Positions 23,866 to 32,071 of a stretch of DNA of 58,177 nt are shown one piece after another. The notes under the pieces are model-generated. The model was not told the DNA's origin. It did not search any database and saw only the letters and a list, made by a program, of their open reading frames with translations. Source of the DNA: a bacterium (lineage in GTDB: Bacteria > Hydrothermota > UBA3073 > JACQXS01 > JAGMCI01); the NCBI GenBank assembly GCA_030018315.1, contig JASEGA010000012.1, forward strand, positions 1 through 58,177, written 5' to 3'. Made by a program: the position numbers and the translations under genes. Numbering within the stretch: position 1 is the stretch's first letter; each line of letters begins with the position of its first letter.

Positions 23866-25439
23866 AAAATAGACTTCTTTTATACATTCTTGCTTTTGCA
23901 CTTATTATTTATATTTTTGCACTTAATCCTAAAGTAGTAGGTGAGATATACGATGATGGAGTGTATATCTGGCTTGCAAAGTGTCTCATCAATGGAAAAG
24001 GCTTTCCATCTCCCCGCTATCCAATAGGTTTTCCTGCTATCCTGTCTCCTATTCTAAAGCTATTTCCTCAATTTCCACAAAACATAATTCCATTAAAGTC
24101 TGTCTCTATAATTATGACACTTTTATTTCTTGTAAGTGTTTACTTTTTTTTAACCAACTGTGATTATACAACTAAAAATACTGCTTTGTTAATTACTCTT
24201 TTAACAGCTATAAATCCTGGCATACTTAGCCTTTCTGTTCAAGTAATGTCTGAGATGAGTTATTCCCTATTTGTTATACTTGCTCTTATGTTTACAGAAT
24301 TAGAAACCACTTACTACTCTACTAAAAATAGGTTTAATATCTTGTTATTTTTAGTTCCTTTGTTTGGTGTGTTTTCGTTTCTAACAAGGAGAATTGGTAT
24401 ATCTCTAATTTTATCTGTTGTAATTTATTATTTTATAAAAGTGAAGCTCAAGAGGAGTATACCTATCTATTTTTTGCTAATTATTTTTATGTCGCCATGG
24501 ATTTGGTATACACAGACACACAAAACTATCGGTTATATACCGGAATTCTGGTATAAGAATCTCGAACATCTAAGTTTAGGAACAATAGGCATTTTTGACT
24601 TAATTATAAGGGTAGGCAATAATTTATGGTCTGTTATTACAAGAGGTATAGGTGGAATTATATTTCCGTTTTCAATAAGTTGGACATTTCTAAATATGAC
24701 TACAATTATGAAAATGCCTTTTCTATATCCACTTTTACAACTCATATTTTCATTAGTTGCCATTGTAGGATTCTTATATTCTTTTAAGAACTTAAGACTC
24801 AAAACTCAAAGCTCAAAACCTATTCTCGGTGGTTTTCGTCTTTTACACTTTTACATGATCTTTTATACAGGGATTGTCCTTCTCTGGCCATTTCCACCTG
24901 ATAGGTTCTTAATTCCGCTAACTCCATTTATCTTTTATTACTTTATTTATGGAGTGCAACAACTATGTTATTGTTCGCAGAATTCTGTGGACATGCAAAA
25001 TCGCAGATTTTACACTCCAAAGTTATATTTTTACGTGCTCATTGGACTCATTATAATTTCTTGCTTAAAAAGGGATATTGGTTATATTTATAATGTTCAT
25101 AGATATGGACATGAGGGAGGTAAAGAGGCTGGTTTGTTATGGAACGAGAAAATGATAGCTTACAAATGGATAAAAGATAATGTGTCTCCTGATGCAGTAT
25201 TGGCATCGCTTAATAATTATCAGGTCAATTTATACACTGGACGGCAAACTATACGAGTATTGGATAATATAAATGATGTATTAAAAGCGGACTATGGAGT
25301 TTTAATTCCTTATGGGAGTGTAATTACACCAGGCAAAGATTTATCACTGTCTTATTTTTTACCAGTCCTCAAAAAGTATCCAAATAGATTTGAGCTTGTG
25401 TATAAAACGACTGATATTCAGATATACAAGGTTAAATAA
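23862..25439 (+). CDS. GT-C family glycosyltransferase (PMT/ArnT-like), intact paralogue
   Basis: 525 residues, polytopic. The first periplasmic loop carries the acidic catalytic motif and its follow-on: EIYDDGVYIWLAKCL then PSPRYPIGFPAIL (positions about 30-60), as in PMT_2/GT39 enzymes that use polyprenyl-phosphate sugars. Ten or more helices follow. A soluble C-terminal part contains MIAYKWIKDNVSPDAV and the ending IYKVK. It is the undamaged counterpart of 16495-18098, about 75-80% alike by eye. Both carry the same in-frame 70-bp palindromic element (residues about 363-386 here). An ACTCAAA-type repeat writes LKTQSSKP at about 312-319. Confidence 0.82.
   Translation: MKNRLLLYILAFALIIYIFALNPKVVGEIYDDGVYIWLAKCLINGKGFPSPRYPIGFPAILSPILKLFPQFPQNIIPLKSVSIIMTLLFLVSVYFFLTNCDYTTKNTALLITLLTAINPGILSLSVQVMSEMSYSLFVILALMFTELETTYYSTKNRFNILLFLVPLFGVFSFLTRRIGISLILSVVIYYFIKVKLKRSIPIYFLLIIFMSPWIWYTQTHKTIGYIPEFWYKNLEHLSLGTIGIFDLIIRVGNNLWSVITRGIGGIIFPFSISWTFLNMTTIMKMPFLYPLLQLIFSLVAIVGFLYSFKNLRLKTQSSKPILGGFRLLHFYMIFYTGIVLLWPFPPDRFLIPLTPFIFYYFIYGVQQLCYCSQNSVDMQNRRFYTPKLYFYVLIGLIIISCLKRDIGYIYNVHRYGHEGGKEAGLLWNEKMIAYKWIKDNVSPDAVLASLNNYQVNLYTGRQTIRVLDNINDVLKADYGVLIPYGSVITPGKDLSLSYFLPVLKKYPNRFELVYKTTDIQIYKVK
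24785..24815 (+). repeat. Low-complexity direct repeat inside the GT-C gene
   Basis: Tandem ACTCAAA/GCTCAAA-like units read in frame as LRLKTQSSKP. The paralogue at 17455 has unrelated codons here (NAGHRMHDAK), so this stretch changed after the two copies split. Confidence 0.6.
24949..25020 (+). repeat. ~70-bp palindromic element inside a coding frame, copy 2
   Basis: Same element and same position in the gene as 17605-17675. It has point changes in the hairpins (CTGTTATTG and GCAGATTTTACAC), so it is older than the duplication and is now drifting. Read as GVQQLCYCSQNSVDMQNRRF. Confidence 0.85.
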
Positions 25440-25618
25440 TGAGAATTGCATTAGTGTATAACATTCCGACAGGTGGTGCTGTGGTTACTACCTATGAGTT
25501 AGCACATGAACTATCTTTTATTATCAATTTGCAGTCAGTTTTTATGTTTGAACTTTCTTGTCAAAAGCCGTCATGGTTTATGGTAGAATTTTTGATAAAG
25601 AAGTTTTTGGTAAAGTGA
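25439..25618 (+). pseudogene. N-terminal fragment of a GT4-type glycosyltransferase
   Basis: ATG at 25439 overlaps the preceding stop (TAATG) and opens 59 codons: MRIALVYNIPTGGAVVTTYELAHEL, given here as MRIALVYN then TGGAVVTTYELAHEL. This is the first strand, glycine loop and first helix of a GT-B glycosyltransferase. The sequence then loses the family pattern and ends at TGA. A full enzyme would have about 370 residues, so this is a remnant left by deletion, or a very short gene. Confidence 0.5.
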
Positions 25619-25667
25619 GTATAAAATGTTTTGACCTTTTATCTTTGTATTGGATTTTGAGTTTGGT

Positions 25668-26786
25668 ATGCGTATTGGGATAGATGCACGTGTTTTACAA
25701 ACTCCACTCTTGTATAGAGGAATAGGTGTCTATACTTACAATATAATTAAGAATTTGCTTCACTTATATCCTGACGAAGATTTTGTTTTCTATATTTTTA
25801 AAGGTAAACCATATCCAGGTATTATTAAAGATTATGAAAAGGTAGGTCTTAAGAGATACTCTCGTTACAACTGGTTCTGGCAGCAATTTATAGAGTTCAA
25901 AACCAATGTGGACGTCTTTCATTTTACTCTCGGTCTTGGACCAAGTTTAGAACTTGTAGTTCCTATCTTTCAACCATGTAGGACTGTGGCAACTGTATAC
26001 GATTTGATTCCACTTCATCTCACTGATTCTTGGTCGCTTTACTTATCGCATTCAAAAGAATTCAAGTTACAACGCTATTCTATAAGGAAAGTCAAGCAGA
26101 TAATTACAATATCTTATTGGTCGAAGTCTGATATTATTAACAAATTAAGAATTTCACCAGATAAAATCAAAGTGATTTATCCCGGGGTTGACCGTGAGAT
26201 ATTCAAGCCTCAACCTTTTAATCATTCTATAATTCGTGAGAAATATAAAATTGACAGCAAATTTATTCTAACAGTAGGCGAATTTACTAATAAGAATTTG
26301 AAAACATCTCTCTGTGCATACATAAAAATAAGAGAAAAGGGGTTAAAATTTGTAATCGTTGGCAGTGAAGCGAATTGCTCAAGCGATGTAAAACAACTAT
26401 TGAAAAATTCAACTCTAAAAGGTGAGGTTATATTCACAGGTGTAATATCTGATACTGACCTTGCCAATCTTTATAGGGCTGCTTTATTGTTTCTATTTCC
26501 TTCGTTGGTGGAAGGTTTTGGGTTACCTCCACTTGAAGCTATGAGTTGCGGTTGTCCTGTAATCGCTTCCAATAGCACAGGTATCCCTGAGGTAGTGGAT
26601 AGGGCTTGTATTCTTGTGAATCCAGAGGATGAGGAATCTATAATAAAAGCGATGACCAGTCTTATTTATGACAATAAACTAAGAGAAAATTTTATAAAAA
26701 TGGGGCTTGATAGGGGATCTCAATTCTCATGGAAGCGTGCAGCTGAGGCAACATTTAGGACATATATGGAAGTTTACAATAGTTAG
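25668..26786 (+). CDS. Glycosyltransferase family 4
   Basis: 372 residues from ATG at 25668; a TTG 18 nt upstream adds only DFEFG-type residues and is less likely. The N-terminal IGIDARVLQTPLLYRGIGVY (from residue 3) is the glycine-loop signature of the mannosyl/rhamnosyl-transferase branch. The C-terminal half shows FILTVGEFTNKNL, FPSLVEGFGLPPLEAMSCG with the E-x7-E pair, and a typical WKRAAEAT ending. It acts on the lipid-linked repeat unit; sugar not determined. Confidence 0.88.
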   Translation: MRIGIDARVLQTPLLYRGIGVYTYNIIKNLLHLYPDEDFVFYIFKGKPYPGIIKDYEKVGLKRYSRYNWFWQQFIEFKTNVDVFHFTLGLGPSLELVVPIFQPCRTVATVYDLIPLHLTDSWSLYLSHSKEFKLQRYSIRKVKQIITISYWSKSDIINKLRISPDKIKVIYPGVDREIFKPQPFNHSIIREKYKIDSKFILTVGEFTNKNLKTSLCAYIKIREKGLKFVIVGSEANCSSDVKQLLKNSTLKGEVIFTGVISDTDLANLYRAALLFLFPSLVEGFGLPPLEAMSCGCPVIASNSTGIPEVVDRACILVNPEDEESIIKAMTSLIYDNKLRENFIKMGLDRGSQFSWKRAAEATFRTYMEVYNS

Positions 26787-26847
26787 CATATTTAAAGATT
26801 TAGTTAGCCTCATGGTCTTTTATTAAGCGTAATGGCTCTAATGAAGC

Positions 26848-26875
26848 TTGACAAGATTTAAAAATAGAGTATAAT
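26848..26875 (+). promoter_or_regulatory. Internal promoter of the polysaccharide cluster, leaderless layout
   Basis: TTGACA (26848-26853), 16-nt spacer, TATAAT (26870-26875), both perfect consensus. The ATG of the GT2 gene follows after 8 nt, so its mRNA should begin at the start codon. Confidence 0.75.
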
Positions 26876-26883
26876 AAAAAATT

Positions 26884-27660
26884 ATGAGTAGTATTTCTGT
26901 TGTAGTTGCTACATATAATGAAGAAGAAAATATTGAAGATTGTTTAAAGAGTGTAAAGTGGGCTGATGAAATTATTGTAATAGATGACTGCAGTACAGAT
27001 AAGACTGCAGACATTGCTAAAAGATACACAGATAAGGTTATTGTAAGGAAACATGAAGGACCTGAAGATGCATGGGAGGAGAATAAAAACTATGGCTTTA
27101 GTATTGCTACTGGGGACTGGATATTGATTCTTGATGCAGATGAGAGAGTGCCTCCCGAGCTTGCGTCCGAAATAAAGAGTATAACTGCATCAAATCCTGA
27201 ATATAATGGATATTGGGTAAGGAAAAATGAATTTTATTTTGGTATACAATTAAAACATATAGCAGGAGATACTGTTGGGCTACGTCTTTTTAAGAAAGGC
27301 AAAGGTAAATTTACTTGTAAGCGTGTACACGAACAATTATTAGTTGAAGGTAAAGTTGGCATTTTAAATAATCCAATGCTTCACTTTGCACATCACGACA
27401 TTTCCAGCTTTATTTCTTCTACTAATAAATACACTACATATGAAGCTGGATATTTATTTAACGCCGGAGTAAAAACTAACTGTCTTAAGATGGTAGTGAC
27501 GTCGCTACGGTATTTTTACTTCCTCTTCTTTAAGAAACGCGGCTTCTTAGATGGACAGGGTGGCTTTATAGCGGCTGTCTTGAAATCATTCTATCAGTTT
27601 GTAAAACACGCAAAATTGTGGGAGCTGTATAAAGATGCTAAAAATATGAACCACAGATGA
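26884..27660 (+). CDS. Glycosyltransferase family 2 (WaaE/KdtX-like)
   Basis: 258 residues. GT-A fold: SVVVATYNEEENIEDCLKSV at the N-terminus, IIVIDDCSTDKT, the metal-binding LILDADERVPPEL and later KRVHEQLLVEG. This pattern fits the lipooligosaccharide-core branch of GT2. The last residues NMNHR and the stop lie in the dispersed repeat at 27651, so the C-terminus was probably cut when that repeat arrived. It has its own leaderless promoter. Confidence 0.85.
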   Translation: MSSISVVVATYNEEENIEDCLKSVKWADEIIVIDDCSTDKTADIAKRYTDKVIVRKHEGPEDAWEENKNYGFSIATGDWILILDADERVPPELASEIKSITASNPEYNGYWVRKNEFYFGIQLKHIAGDTVGLRLFKKGKGKFTCKRVHEQLLVEGKVGILNNPMLHFAHHDISSFISSTNKYTTYEAGYLFNAGVKTNCLKMVVTSLRYFYFLFFKKRGFLDGQGGFIAAVLKSFYQFVKHAKLWELYKDAKNMNHR

Positions 27661-27714
27661 ACACTGATGAGCACGGATACTTTTAATTTTACCCGTGTTT
27701 ATCCGTGGTTGCCA
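27651..27714 (+). repeat. Left hairpin repeat of the GxxExxY cassette
   Basis: CCACAGATGAACACTGATG, AGCACGGATAC, ten A/T bases, then ACCCGTGTTTATCCGTGG: an imperfect palindrome. It ends 8 nt before the GxxExxY start codon and supplies the stop codon of the upstream GT2 gene. Confidence 0.85.
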
Positions 27715-27721
27715 AGATAAA

Positions 27722-28096
27722 ATGAACAGCCATCTCCTTTACGAAGATATTACAGGTGATATTCTTGATTCTGCCTTTGAAGTACATAATGAATTGGGCT
27801 GTGGATTACTTGAGAAGGTTTACGAGAACTCACTTGCTTGGGATTTAGAGTTAAAAGGGAAGAAAATTGAGAGACAAAAAGGATTTAGAGTTTTCTATAA
27901 GAAGAAAGAAGTCGGTACATACATGGCCGATCTTGTAGCGGATGAAAAAGTGATAGTTGAGGTTAAATCTGTGGATAGGATTACAAATGTCCACCAAGCA
28001 CAATTATTGAACTATCTGCGAATTTCTAAATGTAGAGTTGGATTGATACTAAATTTCTCTAAGCCTAAGTTGGAGTATAAAAGATTAGTTGTTTAA
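27722..28096 (+). CDS. GxxExxY family protein (PD-(D/E)xK nuclease-like)
   Basis: 124 residues from ATG at 27722. The name-giving motif is G28-x2-E31-x2-Y34 in CGLLEKVYENSL. A nuclease-type core follows: YMADLVADEKVIVEVKSVD with Asp70, Glu80 and Lys82, then HQAQLLNYLRISKCRVGLILNF, given here as HQAQLLNYL (91-99) and VGLILNF. The family (TIGR04256/PF13366) is widespread and of unknown function. The gene lies between two GT2 genes with no relation to glycans and is bracketed by related hairpin repeats, which suggests it travels as a unit or acts on those repeats. Confidence 0.9.
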   Translation: MNSHLLYEDITGDILDSAFEVHNELGCGLLEKVYENSLAWDLELKGKKIERQKGFRVFYKKKEVGTYMADLVADEKVIVEVKSVDRITNVHQAQLLNYLRISKCRVGLILNFSKPKLEYKRLVV

Positions 28097-28100
28097 AAAA

Positions 28101-28152
28101 CGATGAACACAGATACTTTAAATCTGTGTTTACCCGTGTTTATCTGTGGTTT
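28101..28152 (+). repeat. Right hairpin repeat of the GxxExxY cassette
   Basis: GATGAACACAGAT and ATCTGTGTT form a stem around CTTTAA, followed by TACCCGTGTTTATCTGTGG. Its outer end is the inverse of the left repeat's outer end (CCACAGATRAACAC), so the cassette has inverted termini. It starts 4 nt after the GxxExxY stop. Confidence 0.85.
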
Positions 28153-28181
28153 CAAAAGAGATTCAGGTAAAATCTGTAGTT

Positions 28182-29177
28182 ATGGGGGCTGATATTAAGA
28201 TAAGTGTAGTTGTTCCTACATTTAATATGAAAGATAGCTTAAAACTACTCATTGAGTCATTGGAAAACCAAACATATCCAAGAGATAACTTTGAGATAAT
28301 TGTGTGTGATGATGGCTCTACTGATGGGACAGCTGAATTAATGATTGAATTATGTAATAAATATCATAACCTGAGGTATTTAAAGCAGGAACATAGGGGC
28401 GTTTCCGCAGTGAGGAACCTTGGAATTAAGCATTCCAAATCCAACATTATTGCCTTTACTGACGCTGATTGTGTAGCTGACCCAAACTGGCTTGATGAGA
28501 TATCAAAATTTAGCAATTCAGCCGACTTTATTGGTGTGTATGGGCCTGTAAAAAGTCCAATATCAAGGTATGAGCCATTTATTCACATAATAAATACAGG
28601 AGAAGGTACAATAGCTGGTTGTAATTTAGCACTCACTAAAACAGTGCTTGATAGAGTTGGCTATTTTGACCCTATTCTTATATTTCCATGGGCTGATGAT
28701 TGGGATATAAGGTTTCGAGTAGAATCAGTGTGTGGCAAAATAGTATATAATCACAGAATGAAAATATATCACTCTGTAAGATATAACTCTTTTCCAAAGA
28801 TTGTTAAGGGCGCTTCTTTTTTCCGCTACTTTGCATATTTAAATAGAAAACATCCCGGATTACTTGCTACCGTTGCGTATACTGACCGTATCTTATTCCG
28901 TGCACTTGTAAAAACTTATCACATAGTAGTTTTTTACTTACTCCCAATCCCATTTAATTTCCTCATAAGACTCCTGATTGGAATAGGCATATTCTGGATA
29001 TTTGACTTCTGTCGTTTACAGAGAATAAGATTGAGGCTTAAAAAATATAATATAAAAGTAAGAGCAATTGACCAAATATGCCATGTAATTTTTAACTGGG
29101 CGCTGGACTACCTAATAGGATTTCATATTCTTATTGGCTTTGTCCAATTCAATCTAACAAGACGGACGCGAGGGTAA
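28182..29177 (+). CDS. Glycosyltransferase family 2
   Basis: 331 residues from ATG at 28182; a GTG at 28146 lies inside the right repeat and is rejected. GT-A signatures: SVVVPTFNMKDSLKLLIESL, IIVCDDGSTDGTAELM, FTDADCVADPNWLDEI (metal-binding DxD) and the WADDWDIRFRV acceptor motif. Two hydrophobic stretches near the C-terminus (about 245-275 and 300-325) suggest membrane association, as in chain-extending GT2 enzymes. Confidence 0.88.
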   Translation: MGADIKISVVVPTFNMKDSLKLLIESLENQTYPRDNFEIIVCDDGSTDGTAELMIELCNKYHNLRYLKQEHRGVSAVRNLGIKHSKSNIIAFTDADCVADPNWLDEISKFSNSADFIGVYGPVKSPISRYEPFIHIINTGEGTIAGCNLALTKTVLDRVGYFDPILIFPWADDWDIRFRVESVCGKIVYNHRMKIYHSVRYNSFPKIVKGASFFRYFAYLNRKHPGLLATVAYTDRILFRALVKTYHIVVFYLLPIPFNFLIRLLIGIGIFWIFDFCRLQRIRLRLKKYNIKVRAIDQICHVIFNWALDYLIGFHILIGFVQFNLTRRTRG

Positions 29178-29196
29178 TAATTTACTAAAATTTAGG

Positions 29197-30849
29197 ATGA
29201 GAATCCTTGGAATTCATTTCGGGCATGATGCAACAGCATCTCTAATTGACAATGGACACATCTTAGCAGTAGTTGCTGAAGAGCGCATTACAAGGAAGAA
29301 ACACCAGTCAGGCTTTCCTATATTCGCTATTAATGAAGTATTACGATTAAGTGGTTTGTCTTCTACTGATATAGATGCTATTGCTATAGCAGGCTTAAAT
29401 CCTGTAACAGCTTCATTGAAGGCTGCTCTATTAAGCCTTTATAAAAAGGAATTTTTAAAATCTTTTATTCTTCTAAAAAGTGCATTAGGATTTGCAACAA
29501 TAAGAAGAAAATTTATCTCTCATAGGTTGTTTATGAAGCCAATTTATTTTATTGAGCATCATATTTGCCATGCCTCTTCAGCTTACAGAACTTCTGGTAT
29601 AGATAAAGCACTCATCTTAACAGTGGATGGCTTTGGAGACAGTATATCCTCTACAGTAAATATTGGTGAAAATGGTAACATATGTAGAATAGCTCATACT
29701 GGTGAAAATGATAGTATCGGTTTATTCTATCAAGCTGTGACTGAGTCTTTAGGTTTTATTCCTTTAGAAGGAGAGAATAAAACTATGGGATTAGCTGCTT
29801 ATGGAGACCCTAATCCCCTATATAGTTTTATGTCTTCAATAATAGATTATGATAAATTATCCTTTAGGTCCAAAATAAAGTGGACTTTCAGGTCAAACAC
29901 TGATATAGAATGGCCTTCTATTAATGAAAAGTATATATTTGTTGATAAACTTGCTACCAATAGGAGAGAGGATCTTGCATCAGCTTGTCAAAAAAGGCTT
30001 GAAGATGTAGTAGTAGAGTTTGTTAAAAATGCTATTAAGAAGACAGGAATTAAAAACATCTGTGCTGCTGGTGGTGTATTTTTGAATGTAAAGGTAAACA
30101 AAAGGATTATGGAAGAGACTGGGGTTGATGATTTTTATATCTTTCCTGACGCTGGTGATGGTGGCACTGCATTAGGGGCAGCACTGGAATTGCACCATCG
30201 GCTTTCCGGCAAAACCTTCACAGGTAGACTTAGCCATGTTTACTATGGAACAGAATACACAGAGAACGAAATAGAAGATGAGCTAAAGTTCGCAAATGTA
30301 AATTATACCAAAGTAGAGGATATTGCAAAAACCGTTGCAATAGAACTTATAAATGATAAGGTAGTGGGGTGGTTTCAAGGAAAAATGGAGATGGGGCCAC
30401 GAGCACTCGGAAACAGGTCTGTCTTATCAGACCCAAGGAATTGCGAGGTTAAAAATAGAATTAATCTATATTTGAAGAAACGCGAATGGTTTGTCCCATT
30501 TGCTCCATCTATATTAGCAGAATATGTAGATGAATTCTTTATTAATTATAGAGAAGCTCCATTTATGGTAATGGCTTTTGATGTGAAAGAAGACAAGAAA
30601 AAATTAATTCCTGCAGTAGTTCATGTGGATGGGACTACAAGACCACAAGTAGTTAGAAAAGAAGTTAATCAATTGTATTGGAAATTAATAACCGAATTTT
30701 ACAAACTTACAGGTATTCCTATGGTGTTGAACACCTCTTTTAACAAACATGGTCTACCAATAGTCAGATCACCAAGAGATGCTATTGAGCATTTTAAAGC
30801 AGGCTGCGTAGACATATTAGCTATTGGTAATTACATTGTTAGTAAGTAG
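29197..30849 (+). CDS. Carbamoyltransferase, NodU/CmcH family
   Basis: 550 residues, full length. It starts MRILGIHFGHDATASLID and has the metal/adenylate-site His residues in EHHICHASSAYR (about 113-124). A TsaD-like lobe with CAAGGVFLNVKVNKRI follows, then the C-terminal lobe with KMEMGPRALGNRSVLSDPR and VLNTSFNKHG. The family carbamoylates a sugar hydroxyl using carbamoyl phosphate and ATP. Here it should decorate a sugar of the surface glycan. Confidence 0.92.
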   Translation: MRILGIHFGHDATASLIDNGHILAVVAEERITRKKHQSGFPIFAINEVLRLSGLSSTDIDAIAIAGLNPVTASLKAALLSLYKKEFLKSFILLKSALGFATIRRKFISHRLFMKPIYFIEHHICHASSAYRTSGIDKALILTVDGFGDSISSTVNIGENGNICRIAHTGENDSIGLFYQAVTESLGFIPLEGENKTMGLAAYGDPNPLYSFMSSIIDYDKLSFRSKIKWTFRSNTDIEWPSINEKYIFVDKLATNRREDLASACQKRLEDVVVEFVKNAIKKTGIKNICAAGGVFLNVKVNKRIMEETGVDDFYIFPDAGDGGTALGAALELHHRLSGKTFTGRLSHVYYGTEYTENEIEDELKFANVNYTKVEDIAKTVAIELINDKVVGWFQGKMEMGPRALGNRSVLSDPRNCEVKNRINLYLKKREWFVPFAPSILAEYVDEFFINYREAPFMVMAFDVKEDKKKLIPAVVHVDGTTRPQVVRKEVNQLYWKLITEFYKLTGIPMVLNTSFNKHGLPIVRSPRDAIEHFKAGCVDILAIGNYIVSK

Positions 30850-30880
30850 AGATAATAAGTTATTTAGTCTCCTGTAAATA

Positions 30881-32056
30881 ATGCAAAAAGTTAATTGTAC
30901 TTGTAAGAGAGAAATAAGAAAGGTTTGCATAATTTCACCAGTATTTCGTCCTATGGTTGGTGGTGTAGAGGACTATTCTTACTTTTATACTAAAACTCTC
31001 TCAAAATACTTTGACACTTATATAATTACATCAAAGTGTATTTCTCGTGGTAAAAATATATACCCTTTATTTGATAAATTTACCGTAACAGAATATGTAA
31101 AACTTATAAGACTAATCCAAAATATAGCTCCAGATATTGTGCATATTCAATACACTGCATATATGTACAAATGGTGGCGATTCAATTTTTTACTCTTCTT
31201 ATTAGGGTGCAAGTTTTTAACAACTGCTCAAATTGTAATCACTCTCCATGAGCTTTACGACCCTTTATTCTTTTCGTCTACGAACTTCTTTATAAGCATT
31301 ATTCAGCGATTAAAGATGCCTTTCATAATAGCTATTGCAGATAAAGTAATTGTTACAGCAAACTCAAGATATAGAGCAATAAGTAAACTGTTTTCTTATA
31401 AAAGACGACGCATATTTCAAGTATTTATTGGGTCAAATATACCACTTGCGAAATCTACCCTTCCAATTTCTGTAAAAGATACAATCCGAAGTAAGTATGG
31501 GATAAGTCAAAATGAAGCTATACTCTCAATTTTTGGCACAGTCAACTGGGATAAAGATTACGAAACTTTATTTAAAGCAATTAAGAATGTAAATTATCCG
31601 CTAAAGCTTCTTATTATTGGTAAAATTTCTAATGACAGTAGATACTATAACCTTAAATTATTAGCTAAAAAATTGGATATAGAGAAAAACATAGTATGGA
31701 CCAATTTTGTAAATTGTAATGAAGTCTCATTATTGTTAAACTTAAGCACTATTTATGTAATTCCGTTAAAAACTGGTCTCTCTGGCAGGCATACTACTTT
31801 TCCTGTAGCATTAGAGCATAGCTTACCAGTGATAACTACAAAAGGTAAGGATACACCACCATTTTTAATAGACCACAAGAATGTGCTATTCACCAATATT
31901 GGTGATAGTGATGCATTAAGAGATACAATAGAAGAGCTTATAAAAGATGAGAATATAAGAAATGAAATTGGTATGGCGGGCAGAAATCTATTTGAAAAAT
32001 ACTATTCTTGGGATAGAATAGTGGAAGAGATGGTAAAAGTTTATACAGCAAATTAA
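30881..32056 (+). CDS. Glycosyltransferase family 4
   Basis: 391 residues. VCIISPVFRPMVGGVEDYSY supplies the N-terminal glycine loop; ILSIFGTVNWDKDYETL starts the second domain. The distal loop is unusual: VIPLKTGLSGRHTTFPVALEHSLPV in place of the common EGFG segment, with Glu in ALEHS as the remaining acidic residue, so donor binding may differ. It ends with a WDRIVEEMVKVY helix. Confidence 0.82.
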   Translation: MQKVNCTCKREIRKVCIISPVFRPMVGGVEDYSYFYTKTLSKYFDTYIITSKCISRGKNIYPLFDKFTVTEYVKLIRLIQNIAPDIVHIQYTAYMYKWWRFNFLLFLLGCKFLTTAQIVITLHELYDPLFFSSTNFFISIIQRLKMPFIIAIADKVIVTANSRYRAISKLFSYKRRRIFQVFIGSNIPLAKSTLPISVKDTIRSKYGISQNEAILSIFGTVNWDKDYETLFKAIKNVNYPLKLLIIGKISNDSRYYNLKLLAKKLDIEKNIVWTNFVNCNEVSLLLNLSTIYVIPLKTGLSGRHTTFPVALEHSLPVITTKGKDTPPFLIDHKNVLFTNIGDSDALRDTIEELIKDENIRNEIGMAGRNLFEKYYSWDRIVEEMVKVYTAN

Positions 32057-32071
32057 TCGGGTAAAAAGATA

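Noticed and set aside
28146-28181. GTG start for the second GT2 gene
   Set aside because: It lies within the right cassette repeat; ATG 28182 sits at the normal distance from the ISVVVPTFN motif.
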